Source: Strix aluco (Eukaryota > Chordata > Aves > Strigiformes > Strigidae). Taken from it: a stretch of 64,000 nt of DNA. The notes beneath the pieces were generated by a model. That model was not told the DNA's origin, made no database searches, and was given only the letters and a program-made list of their open reading frames with translations. The DNA lies in contig NC_133934.1 in assembly GCF_031877795.1 (NCBI RefSeq), forward strand, positions 104,162,610 to 104,226,609, in the 5' to 3' direction. Of the stretch, positions 13,558-28,060 are shown one piece after another. A program made the translations under genes and the position numbers. Each line of letters starts with the position of its first letter. Position 1 is the first letter of the stretch.

Positions 13558-16500
13558 AAAGATTTATTTTTTTCTTCTACTGAATAATTGAAAATACCTT
13601 CAGAAAATGTGATCTCAGCACTGCATGTCTGTAACATCTTTCAAGTCTTACTTTTTTTTTTTTTTACCCCTGGGGTAGTCTAAGATGCTCCTCCCACACC
13701 ATTTCTAGTGATTACATGAGAATGGGGATTTATGAAGACACTAAAGCATAATATGTGATATGTCACATTTGAAATAATCCGTTGAACCCTCTAGCTTCAC
13801 CTGTCTGTCTTTATTGCACTCTCTCCTCTTCATTCCCTTCTTGTTGCTAACATAGCTGAGGCATCCCTCTTTGGTCCTTCCTACATCCTCACCTCAGTAG
13901 GTACTGTGTAAAACCCCCTGGAGGTCCTCCATCTGAAACTGCCTTCCAGTGTTCCCCCACCTCCACCCAATTCAACCTTGACTGTGAATAAATATCTTCT
14001 CTGTTGTCACCACCTTTTAATTTCTCTTTCTTCTACATTTATTTATTGCTAAACAAACAGTGCCTGTTAACTCTGCAAAAACATTTTGGGATGCGGCAGT
14101 TATGAAAGCTGTGGTCCCACACAGAACAATACCTTCAGGTTGATATGTTCTTGAAATTTCTGTCCTCAGTTCAGAAATATCAGGGACATCAGGTATATCT
14201 ATTCTGTTTCTAATGGAGGGCCACCTGCCATGTGAACCATAGGAAATTTATCAGAGGCGCTTTTCATGGGTTTTTTTTAGTCAGAGGGAGGTAACGTGAA
14301 CCCATTTGGAGATTCTCATGTGAAGTGCCCGTGTAGCACATTATTTTCCCTTCATTACATACAAGTAGCTCGTAGTGATGCTGATGGAAATTACAGGTGT
14401 CTGCACTTAGAGGAGAATATAGATCTATACTGTGCAAATTACTTCAGAAAACAAACTCAATTTATGGACATGGACTGTGCAGAGCTGAGCGGCAGTATAT
14501 TTCAAGCAATGTTCCCTGCATACCACGTTGTAAAGGGAAGAGGGGGCTGGGGAGTGAGGGAGGGCAGAGATCTGGATTTTATGACTACTTTTAATAACAG
14601 CCATGGAGGATAAAACCTGCAGAGTTTTGACTAGCTTCAAAATCACTTCTCACCTCTGGTTTTGAAATCTCCAGCCCAATTATTTGTTTACTTGATAGTG
14701 CTAAAGTCTTATTCTCCATCGTTATTTGCTTGCTAGTAAAGAACCAAAAAGAACAGCAGTCCAAAGGTAACCACACAGCTAAATCACTTCCAGATGATAA
14801 GTCACACTCTGATGGTGAAAGCAGACTTTACAGTTTCAGTGTGCCAGGTGATATATGGCAGTCACCCAGTTCCTATTAGGTTTATGCAACAGTATATACA
14901 CATACTCTTTTTTTTTTTTTTTGAGCTGGATTAGGGTTGGCTAATAGCATGTACATGCAAGGTTTAGCTCTATTTCAATCAGGAAATCTCTCCCCAAAAG
15001 GAGAGACAATTCTAAAGCATCTATTATCCTTAACCCTCCAAGTACAGAAATCATATTAGCGATTTTTATTGTGACATTAAGTGTGCATCAGTTTGAATAG
15101 ACAGCCTTAGGAGTACACAGTCTAAATATGCTCCCTCTGTATGCACACTTGTGATGCCATCTTTAAATATGTGACCACTTCATGACTTTCCCACAGGATC
15201 CCTGCCTCATTCACTGCTCAGGATGGGTGGCATTCGTTTATTGAAAAGCCATTCAATATTTTGCTTTCTCCATGTGTTTAACACGTGGCCTAAACCCCTA
15301 TTTGCAACAGACCAGTCGATCTTGTTCTGAGGAAAGAGTTTTTAATTTAATTTGGGAAGTTTCCCATGGTCTTAATGACTGTAGGCTCTAAGCAGTTCAC
15401 AACTGTGTATTTATTTTCAGATCGCCCCTATGATTATCATCCCCACTTTACAGCTGGAAAAAAGAAGAACAGAGAGGTGCAGTGATTTCGGGTGCCCAGT
15501 TTAAGACTCCAGGACTTAATTTGTCCGGGTAGTTACCATTATGTAATTCTTCAGATATTCAGAGCAGAGTTCCCATTGAGACCTGCTGCAGCTGTGAGCG
15601 CTCAGCAATTCTCCAAATCAGACCCTGGAGTCTCAAGTCAGGTATCTGTATAACTGGGAACATGCAATTAGCAACCATGTGTGAAAAATTTGGTGTAAAA
15701 AACTTACTGATGTTGTATAAGACAACAGTTGTATACTATTGTTGTGGTGCAAGCAGGGAGGGATGCATGCAGTTCTTCAGACTGGCATTCAATAACTTTA
15801 AGATAGTCATAATTGTTTTCCCCATCTCCTCAGCTGTATTCAAAACACACCATTCAACCTGAAATAAATGAATAGGGGCTGAGCATCTCTCATTACACAG
15901 TCCTGACTCATCTTGAGCAGGATGGGGACTGAGCACAGGCTGATACATCTTCTGTGGGAAAAGACTATGGCTTCCTCTACTCCCAATGCATACATGTAAA
16001 AGGAGAAAAAACTGCACAGGTAACTTCAGCTCTGGCACTTTCCAACTTCTGCATGTTTGCTTTGGCAGCTCACAAAGTTCTTTTAAGAGAGTGTTTGTAG
16101 GTAATTTCCTAGGTTCTTAATGAAGCAAAGTGGAAAAACAAAAATTCTATTATGTGGCATCGTATTAACACCTCTATGCCTCACACTATTTGGGTTAGCT
16201 CTTAGCTTCTCCATATGGACTTATGCCCTTTGAGTTAATAGGGTAATTTGTAGCAATATTGAGTTGCCAACTTCTCTGTGGACCAGAGGACACTTTTGCT
16301 AGGGGTTGAGACCAGAGCATGACTCCTCATGCTTCATTCCCTCCCCTGGAATGAACAGTGAAGGGGCTGTAGTCTCTAACAAACATTTTCCTCCTCTCTG
16401 TCTTACTCCCCTCTAACCATCTCTGTCCCAGCCCTGTTCCTCTGGAGCAGGCTTTCTCTGGAAGCCACTGCTTTCTCTCTCAGCCAGTTGCTGTTCCTGT

Positions 16501-19500
16501 TTCCCAGACATTCCCAACTATTAATCCTTTCTCTCTGCCAGACTCTTACCTGAAGGTGCCGGTCTCTACCACCTGGGTTTCAAGTCCCAGTCCCCTGGGT
16601 TCCCAGACCCAGCTCCCCACCTCCTGAATGAAGCCTCTTAGCTCCAGGTTTTTGCCCACATGCTTAATTTCAAAGCCTTATTCCTGTTTCCTCACCCAGA
16701 TGCTCTCTATTCACATTTGATACCTGGTCCATATTTCTCTCTCATCATCCTCTTCTGCTTTTGTCCTCCTGCAGCCACAGAGCCTCCCAAGAAGTGCTGA
16801 AGCAAAAAACCTTCCACTGGGATAAAACTGCCTGTCATCATCCAGTATGACTCCTCTCCTTGCTTTAAATTACATTCCCTCAGGAGGGTCCACTTACATT
16901 TTTACCATAAAGAAATGATACATTTTTTACCCTTATAGCTCTGCTGCTCTTTCTGGAAGCAGTCTGTCAGATTAATGTGACTCAACTCTATAGATGTTAG
17001 CAATCAGGTTTTCAGGGAACATCATTTTCTCTGTCTGGATAAATGGTTATGTAAGTAGTGTTAATGCCGATGCAGTGTTTCAGTGTCCTATAGCTTTTTA
17101 CCAGGCTTTCAGCAGGGGTTTGCAGGAGAGGGCTGAGAGGTGGGGTCACTGCCTGGATTTCGTTTTGAACTACCTCTGAAGAACACAGAACAGATACTCC
17201 TGCAAGGGTCTGCCAAGACAGACGTTGCTGAAAGAAGAAATAGAAAGATGGGGGTGGAGGGAAAACACATGTTGCTGTTTATGGGGTTCAGCTTTTTAAT
17301 TTGGGTATGACAAAAAGCTTTTATCTTCAATGCAAGTGGTAAGTAAATATATATATATACAGAGACACTGATACAAATGCAGACACAGCCAGCTACTGAA
17401 ACACATGCATCCTTATAATTCATTCATGTTTTAAAGCTGCAGTTTTTGCTTGGTTGGTTGTTATTGACAGTAATGGGAGTGTTGTCTGCAAAGGAGTCTA
17501 TGTCAAGTCCCTCAGCATAAGCAGAATTTGGCTGTTAGATTTGGAAGGGTTTTGAAGAACCTTTTCTTACAGATCTATTAATTACAAATGTGATTTAAAC
17601 TGAGAAGAGGTAGGGATATCCCACTGTGCCTGATGCTCCATAATCTCTGTGTTTTCAAGTTTAGTCCATCAACCCTTGAAGTTGGGGAAGATTTGCACTC
17701 AGCTTGGGAAGACCTTGATCATGTCTTCATGTCAGTCCTTCAGTTTGGTCTGTACTGAGCAATGGACAGGATGAAGTACTGGACATGAGTAAAATTTTCT
17801 CTTGCCTGTGCAGTTTTCCTATCACAAGCACAGGGAAAGCCCGGGGACATGGTGGTGTAATAATCCTCTGTTTTAAAACGGTATCCTATGTGTGTGGCTG
17901 TTACCCTTATAGACATGTACATTCATAAATAAAGTCAAAGATAAAAAAAAAAAATGCTGACTAGTAACAAGGTAATTAGTCAACCAAATGTTCCAGAACT
18001 GTCATAAGGAGGAAGAAATAGTGATCTCAAGTTACTTCAGCCCACTGTCAATAACAGCTTGGAGTGTGAGTATGAAGGTAAACTATTTCATATGCTCCGC
18101 ACATGAAAATGGAGATGGAAAGTGATGAGCTCTTTATATGCCCCTTTTCAAATAAATTTGGAGAAGAGCTTAGGAGGTTAAACAGGTCCCAAATGGTTTT
18201 TGCTGCTGAAATAGCCTATTGATGCTTTATTTTTCCCTTTAGATTTTCCACTACATTAAACATTTTAAACTACCAAATATTTCTTTTTAAAGAGGAATGG
18301 AATGAAAAGATGTCATACATGATTTATTACAAATTCAGAGGGAAATACTCCCCTTGTAAATAGTTCTAAAAAAATTAGCATCATCAATTTAAATGTTGAC
18401 ATGCTTAATATTAAAAGGTCATATTGTACCAAAGGTCTTTAAGGAGAACTTCCCATTCAGAGGAGTTGATTTCAGTGGGAACTGATTGAAGTAGGGCCTC
18501 TGCTTTCTGGTAGTTGATCACTCTCTGGGCTTAATTCTGTGATTTTCAGTGCAACTTGCACTCATTTCTTGTGGGTCAAATTAGTTCACTCCCTGTTTCA
18601 CCCCACAGGTTCACGTGCCACAGCCACACTCACACTGTGGGTACCTGGACTGAAACCTCACCAAATGTGTACTGATGTCTTGGGGACACAGGGGTGCCAC
18701 AGCACCCAGGGGATGAGCTTGGAAGTCTGAGCTCTGGCAGGGCCTTACCTGGTCCTTACCTTGTCCTTGGTGCACGTTTTTCCTGCTTGGGCTTTGTGCT
18801 CAAGGGTTTGTGTCCGCAAGTGTAAGCAAGCACAAAGCCTGGCCAAATCACATTATCAGCTGTGTCTGTCATAGCCTCCCAAAATGTTCTTCACCTTCAC
18901 AGCCCAGCCTTCCTCCAGCAGCTCGCACAAACAGTGAACACCAGCCCTTCTAGAGGTGACTGTGGCTTCTGGCCACCTCCACACCCGAGCCAGCCCAGGA
19001 GTCTCCCCAGAAAGACAGAGCAATGAGTATTCCTCAAACTGTAGGGTGCCTGGGTGTATACTCAACATATCAAAACCTGTAGAGCACCTCTTATCATAAG
19101 CACAGACTAGATTTCCACTGGAAAGAAAACCCCACACTATTTTGATTGTTATATGTTTTATTTATATATTTATGATTCTAAAGTTCATGTTTATTCAGGG
19201 AATTTTTTTACCATTAAACTCAGTGTTCTGGAAAAAAAATACTTCATTCAGAGAAAATATTCAGCGCCTTTTCTGTCTTTCTGTTATTATTCAATATGAA
19301 AAGGATATTGTAAGTGCATATTCAGCCGAATATGCGGTTTGGCAGCAAGCGGCTGTTCAGCTGCCCTGCTTCTACCTCAGAGTTTATTCAGGTCATAAAA
19401 GAGACATATAAGCATTTGAGTTAAGATTTATAGTTACATTAACTGTATCAGAAGCTTTTTGTACTTAATATAAAACACACTCTAGTAGCTCAACATTGCT

Positions 19501-22500
19501 TTATTCCACAATACAGTCAATATTAGGCATGTTACCTCCTGTAATTACTGACATTAATAGCCTCAGGAATAATGGAAAGTGAGTTGAACACCAATGCGGT
19601 AGATGTAAATGGGACTTTACATTACATGTCATTTTGAAATATTGTATGAGTTATGAAATTTGTACTTAATATTGTTTTATTTAGTAATTAAGCAATAGCC
19701 CAACAAAACAAAGGATGTCCTCACTTTAACACAGCATGGGTCAGATTTTGTTATAAAATAAATAAAGAGATTGCAGTAAGAATTTAATTTAAATTCCATG
19801 AAAGGTTCAACCCAGCCCTGACTGTGCAGAAGAGAAGTCCTTGCAGGTAATTTTTAGGAGAAAGAGGGGGCCAGGACTTGTACGGCTCCCTCTAACACCT
19901 CACAGTGACTCTTGGGTATTGCATGAGACAATAGTCTTCTGGAAAGGAGGCTGAAGTCACCAGAAACTCAGGCAGAAAATCTTATGTGTATGTCTTTAAG
20001 CTGCCTTTGACTTGTTAATTTGGAAATGCTATTTTTACCTCAACTCTCTCAAATTATAATTTTATAAGACATCTATTTTAGAAGTTCTTCTTTCCTTCAT
20101 CGGTCATTCTATTGCAAATAGACATTCGTTCTAAGCCTTTGCACAGAAGTAGCCCACTGTTTCTTCCCAAAGGTCTTGCAAGACTGGAAAAGGTTAAGAC
20201 TGGGGTTTCTAAAGCAAATAGTATCTCAAGAATGGCACACTGTCTGAAATGTTTAAGATGAGGAATATGCCTGTAATGCATGTTTTTCTCTATAGTATTT
20301 TTCTTTTTCATCTGTGTATTGATTAAGCTAACATCCAAACAGACACAGTCAACATATTATCTGAATCAACATTCAGATGATACTGTTTTAGCTTGCTGTT
20401 AATTGACTGTTAGGGTGAACAAAGAAGAAAAGAGAACCCACTTTTACCTATAACCCTGATCTACTTTGAGATCCCAAGGCTTTTCTGTTAATAATAAAAA
20501 CACCAATAAATCCTCACTCTTTTCTTTTTAAGCCTGACAGATAGTCTTTGAAGCATTATTGCATTTATTTCCTTCAACCAGATGTGCAAGTTATATTTGA
20601 TAGCAAACCTTAGCATTATAGAAGACACTTGTGCTAAAATAATAACACAAATGTATTTTCCATCACTGGGCTAAAAACTTCCCAGGAATGTCTCCAGTCC
20701 CTCCTGTATTCCAGTGCCTTGCTAATATTCTTGCATCAGTTCCTTTGATGCTGCTAAGTTGGGTCACCCTCAATTCAGCAAGATCTAAATGGAGCCAGTC
20801 TGCAAACAGAACTAATACCATAGGTTTAAGCAGGGCGACATCTAAGACCTGCATTTGCAAGGAGCACACTGTAAGGAGAATGTTTAAATGCTACTTTTGA
20901 AGAAAGTTGCAAATTTTTCCCTTAAAAACAAACTCAAAGAGCCAAATATGTGACTTTTTCTACTCATGCAAGAAACTTTATGCCTTTATGCACATCAGAA
21001 ATGTGCAAATGGAATATTAGTTATTTTGTTCTCTTACATCTTAATAAAGCTAACCTAGCTAGCTTGGATCCCTAATACAGTACAGAATTGAAAAGTAAAC
21101 ATTTCAGTGATTTTGAACAGTTCAGCTGTGGTTCCTGTGACAGAGAAATGCAGAAAGATGCTGGTGGAGAATCCACAGAACTTTCCAAGTCCCTTATGGT
21201 GGGTGGAGGTGACCCAGCAAGGGCTCCTGATGTTAATATCTATTGGTCTTCTGTAGGATCAGCTGCCCACACAGGTTCAACTCCTAGCTCATACAAGTAA
21301 ATGACCCTTTACCATCACTGTTAATGACTCCAACAGTGGACTTTTGCCTCCACTCTCTGAAGAGTATAGCATATGCCTTGAGGCTCTCAGCCACTGGAAG
21401 ATGTTGGTGTGTGGCTTACAAGGTTAGAGGTGTTGGCAGCTGTATTTCCAGCATGTGGTATTGCCACTCGTCTGCCATGACCTTCAGGATTTTACTGGCT
21501 AGGAAAAGTGATTACTCTTACCTGGCAAAAATTTCCAAACAGAAGTGGGAGAGAGTTATGGACCTTTACTCCTGCACCTAGAAGCAGGCATGCATTACTC
21601 ACCTCGGGGGCACACAGCAATCCGAGATGTAAAACAGGAGGCTGAGTGGTAGCTGTCTTCTCTAAGGACAAGTCCACAGGGACTTTTGGACTTCCTCTCA
21701 TGACAGTGACAATAACCCCAGAGAGCTCTCTCCCAAAGGCAGTCTGCCTCATTACTCATCTTTCTTTTCCTATGTTTTTTCCAACCTGGAGTAGGGTGGC
21801 TCTGTGCCATTTTCAATACCTTAAAAGATACGGTTGAGTTTTTCCTAAGGATGAACAACTGCAGAACTCAAGTAATGTCACGGTCCCACTCCTGACTCCC
21901 CATTGCATTATTGTTTAATGTATCTACTGCAGGTGAAGCACCAGGCAGGATCATGTCCAGTTGTGCTCATTGTTGTACAAAGCATACAGGAAGATATAGA
22001 AACATTTTACAAAATACTACAGTCCTACCTACAGCGTGTATTTGATGTGGTAGTTATAGTTACCATCCTCTTGGTGGCAGAATGAAGTCTATAAAAAGTA
22101 ACATACTGAGAAATCAAAGGATCACAGCAACTTCAGTCAATTTTACCTTCTGGTCTATTTGAAAAGTCTTTATTAAAAAGATAAATGACAATAGCAAAAA
22201 TGTTGCCCTGGGAGCAGTTCTGATGTATACTAATTGCAAACAGCTCTGCACATTCATTACATATGGTATGGCTCCTCCTAGTGAAACCCTGCATAAACAG
22301 TTGAGGACTAATTTTCCTTGCTTCCAGTATTTCCACTACCTCTCAAACTGCAGTTACTTAAGGAAGGGGGAAAGAAAAAGGATTATTATTAGCAGTTTTA
22401 CTTCATAAACAAAATTCTGCCTTCAGATGTCTGTGTTTGGCTGCTGCTGGCTTCTGTGGCTCCTTTGCATGTGTGTGTTTTCCAGCCATTTAAGCTATAA

Positions 22501-25500
22501 TAAATCAAAGAACTGTCTCAAGGAACACCAGAGTGAAAGCATAAACTGTTAGAGTTTGAGACAATTGTCATCTGCTATAGAGTATAAAACCTCTTTCATA
22601 ACTTCTGGTAGCTCCTACCCTCTCTGGAAAGCAGAGCAGGTGAATCGTAAGGCAGAACTTCTCCCTATGGCTTCTAAAACATTGCAGTTTGCAGTCATAC
22701 AGAGAAAATAAATATTTTATCTGAGTTACTTCATCTGTTTGTCACAATAGCTGAATATTTCATTCATTTAGTAAATATAATTTTTGCAGTTAGTTTAACC
22801 AGTTTTGCTGTAATGATAACTTAATGTTTTAGTCATAAATAAATGCGAGCAGCAAAAGCAGAGAATGAAATCACAGGAAGACAAGAATCTTCATTGTCAG
22901 TGAGGTTAAAAATGGAAGTGACCAAGCAAAGAATTTGATAGGATTATGAAGAATTCATACCTTAGGCATTTTTGCAACTTTCTGGTCTGGAAATTTTTGA
23001 ATGTTTGGGTGCATTACAGGAGATGAGAAGAGTTTCATGGAGGAAAGAAGATAATTAAAATAAGGTTTAAAATATTCCCCCCAAAGTCTGTATGAGGCAT
23101 TGACAAACAGAATCTATTTGTAGTAAAAAAAAAAATAAAATCCCCCAAGCAAAGAAAAAATACATCTAACTTCTTTGTCTGTCCAATTAAAGGACCTGTC
23201 CTGACTGGGATAAGTGAGTTAAAGGCAGTATAGTCCAGAGCCAGTGCTCCACAGAGGCACAAAGTAAATTGCACACCCTTCATAAGCTCCCTTATGGTTT
23301 GCTCGACCTTTTCCATGCGCTATGCTTGGCTGCCTCTGATACTGGGGGTGGCATAGGAAAGGAGATGTTTGGGATGGAGAGGTGCTGCAATTTAGCAAAA
23401 ATGGACAGAATTCCTTACGCACAGGATATTGTTTATAGTAAATGTTACTCTTGTCCTGAAGCTGCGATAAGCCTCTGTGACCAGCTCTTTCCTGTATCCT
23501 AAATCAGACCACATATCTTTCCACAACTACTAAGTTGGAAGCTGGAAAAAATGGGCTGTAGGCACAACACAGCAAGAATCTAAAGCTAATGACAGTTTCA
23601 CTGCATGGGAATTGTTACCACTGGCACAGAGATCAGGATTACACCAATTGGTTCCTCTATTAATGTTTCAGGAACAGATCCTGAAATAATTGATAAATGA
23701 AAACCTGAGTTAAAGCTGAGTGGCATTTAGACCCCGAAGACTTCCCTGCATCCTTGTTTCACTCTGAGTCTGAGTCTTGTCACTGTTATTTCATTGTATT
23801 ACCTGTGATGGATACAAAGCTCCGACTGATGAACGGTTGTTCTTCCCTTACAATTAGGTACGAATCTGTTATGGAAATCCAGCTGGTTATTTCTAGACTT
23901 TCCTGAAATGACTCTCTAAACACAGCTGCCTTACAGTCATGGTAAACAATCTTCACAAAGGCCAGTTTGCTCTGCAGGCCCCAAGGAATGTGACAGCTTG
24001 ATACCTGAATAAGCCTGGGCTCAGTTTCTGGTTCTACAGAAAAGCTGGAGTCTCTAGTGAATGTTGGTAAACAAGGCCTGGAGCCATTACTTGATAGGGT
24101 TCATAAGCTGTTACTCAGCACCTTGTAATATGGAGCTGGATGTAACCAAAATGGAAGTCAATGAAAAAATCAAGAAAGTATTTTAGAAATACCTGGGATG
24201 AATAATCATACACAGAGCAAGATGCTACTGAGGTGCTATGCCCAGTCATTCAGCTGTTACGCATGGCCTGACTTAGCTCACCTTGCACCAGCCTGAGGTA
24301 CTCAAGTAATTGTAGCTGCTAACAGGCACAAGATCTCTTCCCCTGTGTCCACATATAGCTCTCAGTAGTGACTTCAGTACAGAAACGGAAGGAAGGGTAG
24401 GAGGGAGGGAGAGCCAAAAGTCAGTACTGTTAACCACTAGATAACTTTATTTAAAAAGTGTTTAGTCCTCCATTGCATAAAAGAGTTCATGTCTTCCCAG
24501 GAGTTCAGTACTGGAAAGGATATGCTACAGCTCAGGCTATAGCTCAAGCTCTTGGAGCAAGCGCCACCTGGCAAAATTTGAACTGGTGAGGAACCAGATC
24601 TCTCTGAACTTGCTGCTTCTTTCTGGGAGCTTCTGTTTGCTTTTGTGATGGGGAGGCCATGTAGAGAGTGTTAGAAAGGACGCAAGTAAAGAACTTTTAT
24701 TGTTGTTGTTGTTGTTTTAGGACTAATTCCATCTTCATGACTGAGACTGAGTGAAACTCACTGCCAGATAAGACATTACTTGCTCTGGTACATGATGGTG
24801 GAATTAAGCCCAGAAAGAAAATACCTGGAAACCTGGGCTTGACTGTGCAAGTGTCAGGTACTGCGTGTGAAATTCCAGGCGTGCCAGCACCAGGCAGGTT
24901 CCACACCCACTGGCAGCCCAGGGAAGGCTGAGCTCTGCCCAGAAGAGCTGAGCACAGCAGACCACCTGGGTGGCTTTAACACACTAGTTTGTCTGAGAGG
25001 ACTTGTTCTTTCCATGTGCTATGATCAGCTGAAAAGGACTGTTGCCCCATAGATTAGCGGAAACGTTTTCAGGTTTACCACCCTTGCAGGTAGACAAACA
25101 TAATGACCTGAAGGAAGAGGAGAAGAAATCAGAGAAGATTTCTTAAATGCTTCAAGAGGGGGTCAGCTGGCTGACTGGATCTCAGGAAGGATGATAGGAC
25201 TTGCATAGTATTGAAAGGCTGGTAAGGTAAAAAAAGGCTTCAAGGAGAGAGACTAGCAGCAGGGAATCCCTTGTTTGGTTGTGAGTAATCCCATTCAAGT
25301 CCAATATTGATACCAGAGAAGGAGGGAAAGCATAAAGTTAAAACTGTAATCCTGGGACTGGCAGAGACGAAAAAAAGAGAAACCAGCTGTCAGTGAGAGC
25401 TATTCTGTTGCTTTAAAGTGTATTGATCTTCTTTTCTGTGGTCTTGAGTTACAGCAAATAAGGCAATCATCATCACCACTCCAACATAGGATTCAACTTC

Positions 25501-26739
25501 TTTCAGGCAGTTCCACCATAAACTGGATGAATGATAATGCTTGAATCTGTCTTTCATAGTTTACTAGTTTTTCTCAGAATTGTGTGACTGACTCGCATAC
25601 AGGGGAGTGTTAGATATAAACACTGCACTTAGCCCAGGATTACCTTCATGCTCAGAGGGAAGATGGGGAAGGAGCAAGAGGGAGAGATAACCCTTTGGTA
25701 TATGAATACTCTCCAAATTACAGCGCCTGCAGCCTTACCATGACCCAGCAGAAAGTCCCACTCTGACTCTCTGTCACTCCAATGTCCCATCCCAAATGCT
25801 GCAGATGTATTTAATCATGCAGAGGCCTGGAGCACTTTCCACGTTGGAAACAACCAGTTTCTGTGACTGAAATGAAAGTGGAAAATTCCCAGCACAGTTA
25901 AGCTCAGAGACTTTCCTCCACCCCAACCGCTCAGCAAGCAAGGGTTATTCTAACCACACATCCCATCGACTTGAGGGAGGCTGCCGAGCTGTGTCTCTTA
26001 TTTTAAATGAGAAGCTGCACTTTAAGAGGCTGGCTAGCAGGCAGAAGGGAAGCCCGATGACTGTGGCTGCAGGAGTGGTAGAGATCAGGCCACACTGCAG
26101 TCACAACTAGACGATGGGGTCACCCTCCATCCCAGCTCTGGGCCCAGCCCCAGATCCTGGCTGGTGGGGCAAAGGCTGCAGCATGATGGTTTTGATGGGG
26201 CAGGCACACTGACTGTAATTCAATGCCGGGAGAGGGACCTTTCATTACTTGTCTGCTTTCTTCTCCCCTGGAGGTGCTTTCCCAAGACCTGAAAAAAAAA
26301 AACCAAACCCAGCACCTCAGCTGGTGGGCACATCTCCCCTCCAGGACGGCTGGGGTACCCCCCGGCACCAAGGTCTGACCCTGAGCCCCCTCTGGACTCC
26401 CCAGTGTCAGACCCAGTGGACATGGGGCATTTCAGAGAGGGGCAGCTGCACCCAGAGCGATTTCTGGTAAGCAGGACAAGGCAAGTATTGCTCCAAATCG
26501 CTAATCACTCTTAACAGCAATCTGGCAAGAGAATAAAACCAGGTTTCCCTAAGAAACAGAGACGTGGTGCATCCACAGCTCCTGCCTTCCCTCCCGGCAA
26601 ATTCAGGCAGGCCCCAAGACTGTGGGTGGAGGGCAGAGCTATTTCTCTCGTCGGGTATTTCACGGTGTTCATGCAACGTGGACCCCTTTTTTCTACTGTG
26701 CAATTATGTAGAAATAACACATTAGCCTCTCCAGGCAAA
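13558..26739. other. Long gene-poor intergenic stretch
   Basis: About 13 kb with no convincing exon. The open frames are short, scattered on both strands and lack motifs. It holds homopolymer T runs (around 13652 and 14908), a short AT repeat near 17347 and a TTG repeat near 24700. Base composition becomes GC-richer from about 26.1 kb towards the first CpG island. It may contain distal PAX9 or NKX2-8 regulatory elements; reading alone cannot show this. Confidence 0.55.
24699..24717. repeat. (TTG)n microsatellite
   Basis: About six TTG units (TATTGTTGTTGTTGTTG). A simple repeat. Confidence 0.88.
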
Positions 26740-27274
26740 CACCCACCTTGGCAAAGGTGCTGAGCAGAGCTGCCCCTGCACCCCGGGCGGGGGGGGCGGG
26801 GGGCTCTCCGCAGCCGGGCCCGGCACCCACCGCCCCCTCCTGCGCGGATTTCGGACTCCTGCCGGGAGAAGTGTCACTCTCCAGCCTCAAGAAAATACGT
26901 TTCTCTCTCTCGCTCTGTCCACATCGCTGTGGTGTCTCCCCCCACCCCTTTCCTACCAGGCTCAAAGATTCAGGGAGAGATGGAAAAAAGAGAGGCAGAA
27001 GCGCCTGCATTTGCTGCGTTTGCTTCTGACGCCAGAAGGGATTTAGGGATATTACCGGCAGCTTGTTTAGAGAGTCCCAAAGCACACCAAGAGAAAAATA
27101 AACGAGCAGGAAAGAACGCGTTGCGTTTAAGCACGCAGTCGGGGAGCACCAGCGCAGGAGCCGGAGGCGAACGTCGCTCTGGTTATTCCGGCAAAGCTCC
27201 TGGAGAAGCAACCGCCACCCGCTCGCAGAAAACGCCCCGGTTCGTGTAAAACACAACTACACTGAAAATAAATA

Positions 27275-27297
27275 CATATATATAAAACTATATATGG
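27275..27297. promoter_or_regulatory. TATA-like and CArG-like AT cluster inside CpG island 1
   Basis: An isolated AT-rich patch in GC-rich DNA contains TATATAAA (27279-27286) directly followed by CTATATATGG (27288-27297). The second is one base from the SRF CArG consensus CC(A/T)6GG. The patch is nearly self-complementary. Its placement suggests a core promoter, but no transcript can be assigned. Confidence 0.3.
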
Positions 27298-27560
27298 AGC
27301 GTGCGATGGGAAAGGACTGGCGCTTACCGCTGTCTTTCCCGCCGGGAGAGAAAGCGGGGGCATTTCTCGGCCCCGGGGGCTCTCCCTGCTCCGCCGGCAG
27401 CCGGGGCCAGGGGTCCCGCTCTCCCCGGCGGCGGGCGAGGCACCGCGCACAGTATCCGCTGGCGTCCGCGCTGCCTGCGCGCGGGTGTGTGCGGCCGGGG
27501 CAGTGGGGTCCCGGTGGCCGCACCCTCCCTGCTCCCCTCTACCCGAGGGGTGCCCCAGCT

Positions 27561-27588
27561 GGGGGGGCGGGGGGGAGGGGGGGGGGGC
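27561..27588. repeat. G-rich tract with quadruplex potential
   Basis: Runs of 7, 8 and 12 or more G, separated by single C or A, lie in CpG island 1. This meets the pattern for an intramolecular G-quadruplex on the + strand. The exact length may be unreliable in assembled data. Confidence 0.8.
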
Positions 27589-28060
27589 AGCCTGAGACTA
27601 CCCAGCGTCCAGCTTCCCGGTCAAAAAGCTGGCGCCTCGAAAGTGATAAACCTGGGCGATGGTGACTTTTGCCGCGTTCACAGCCGATGCTGCCTCACGG
27701 TGTCCCCTGCCTCCGGGTGAGGCCAATCAAAGGCGACCCCGAACGCCCAGGCTGCTGCCCCGCGGGGCCCGGGGGGCTGCGGCGGGTACCGGGGGGCTGC
27801 GGCGGGGCCCGGGCAGCCCCCTCGGGGCTGGGAGACGGGAGGGAGCCGCTGCCGAAATCGGGGGGGAAGGTGCCGCCGCCGGGGACCCGCTCAGCCGGTT
27901 GCGCTCTGCCGTTGTCAAGCGGCCACCCCGGGCTGGCATGGGGCGGGTGTCCCCGGGGGGGCTCGGGAAGCGAGCAGGCCTGTGCGGGCAGCCCCCACCC
28001 TCGTCGGAAGGGACCAGCTTGAGTGCGCGCCTGCACCTTCACAGAAAACACTAACCGCGC

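Larger units (their letters stand above)
26740..28060. promoter_or_regulatory. CpG island 1, about 12 kb upstream of PAX9
   Basis: The sequence changes abruptly from AT-rich to GC-rich with many CG dinucleotides and G/C tracts. It marks the left end of a chain of CpG islands that runs into the PAX9 gene. Long overlapping open frames occur on both strands, as expected from the lack of stop codons in GC-rich DNA, and none has a recognisable domain. It may be an upstream promoter or a Polycomb-type island. I see no supported exon. Confidence 0.7.
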
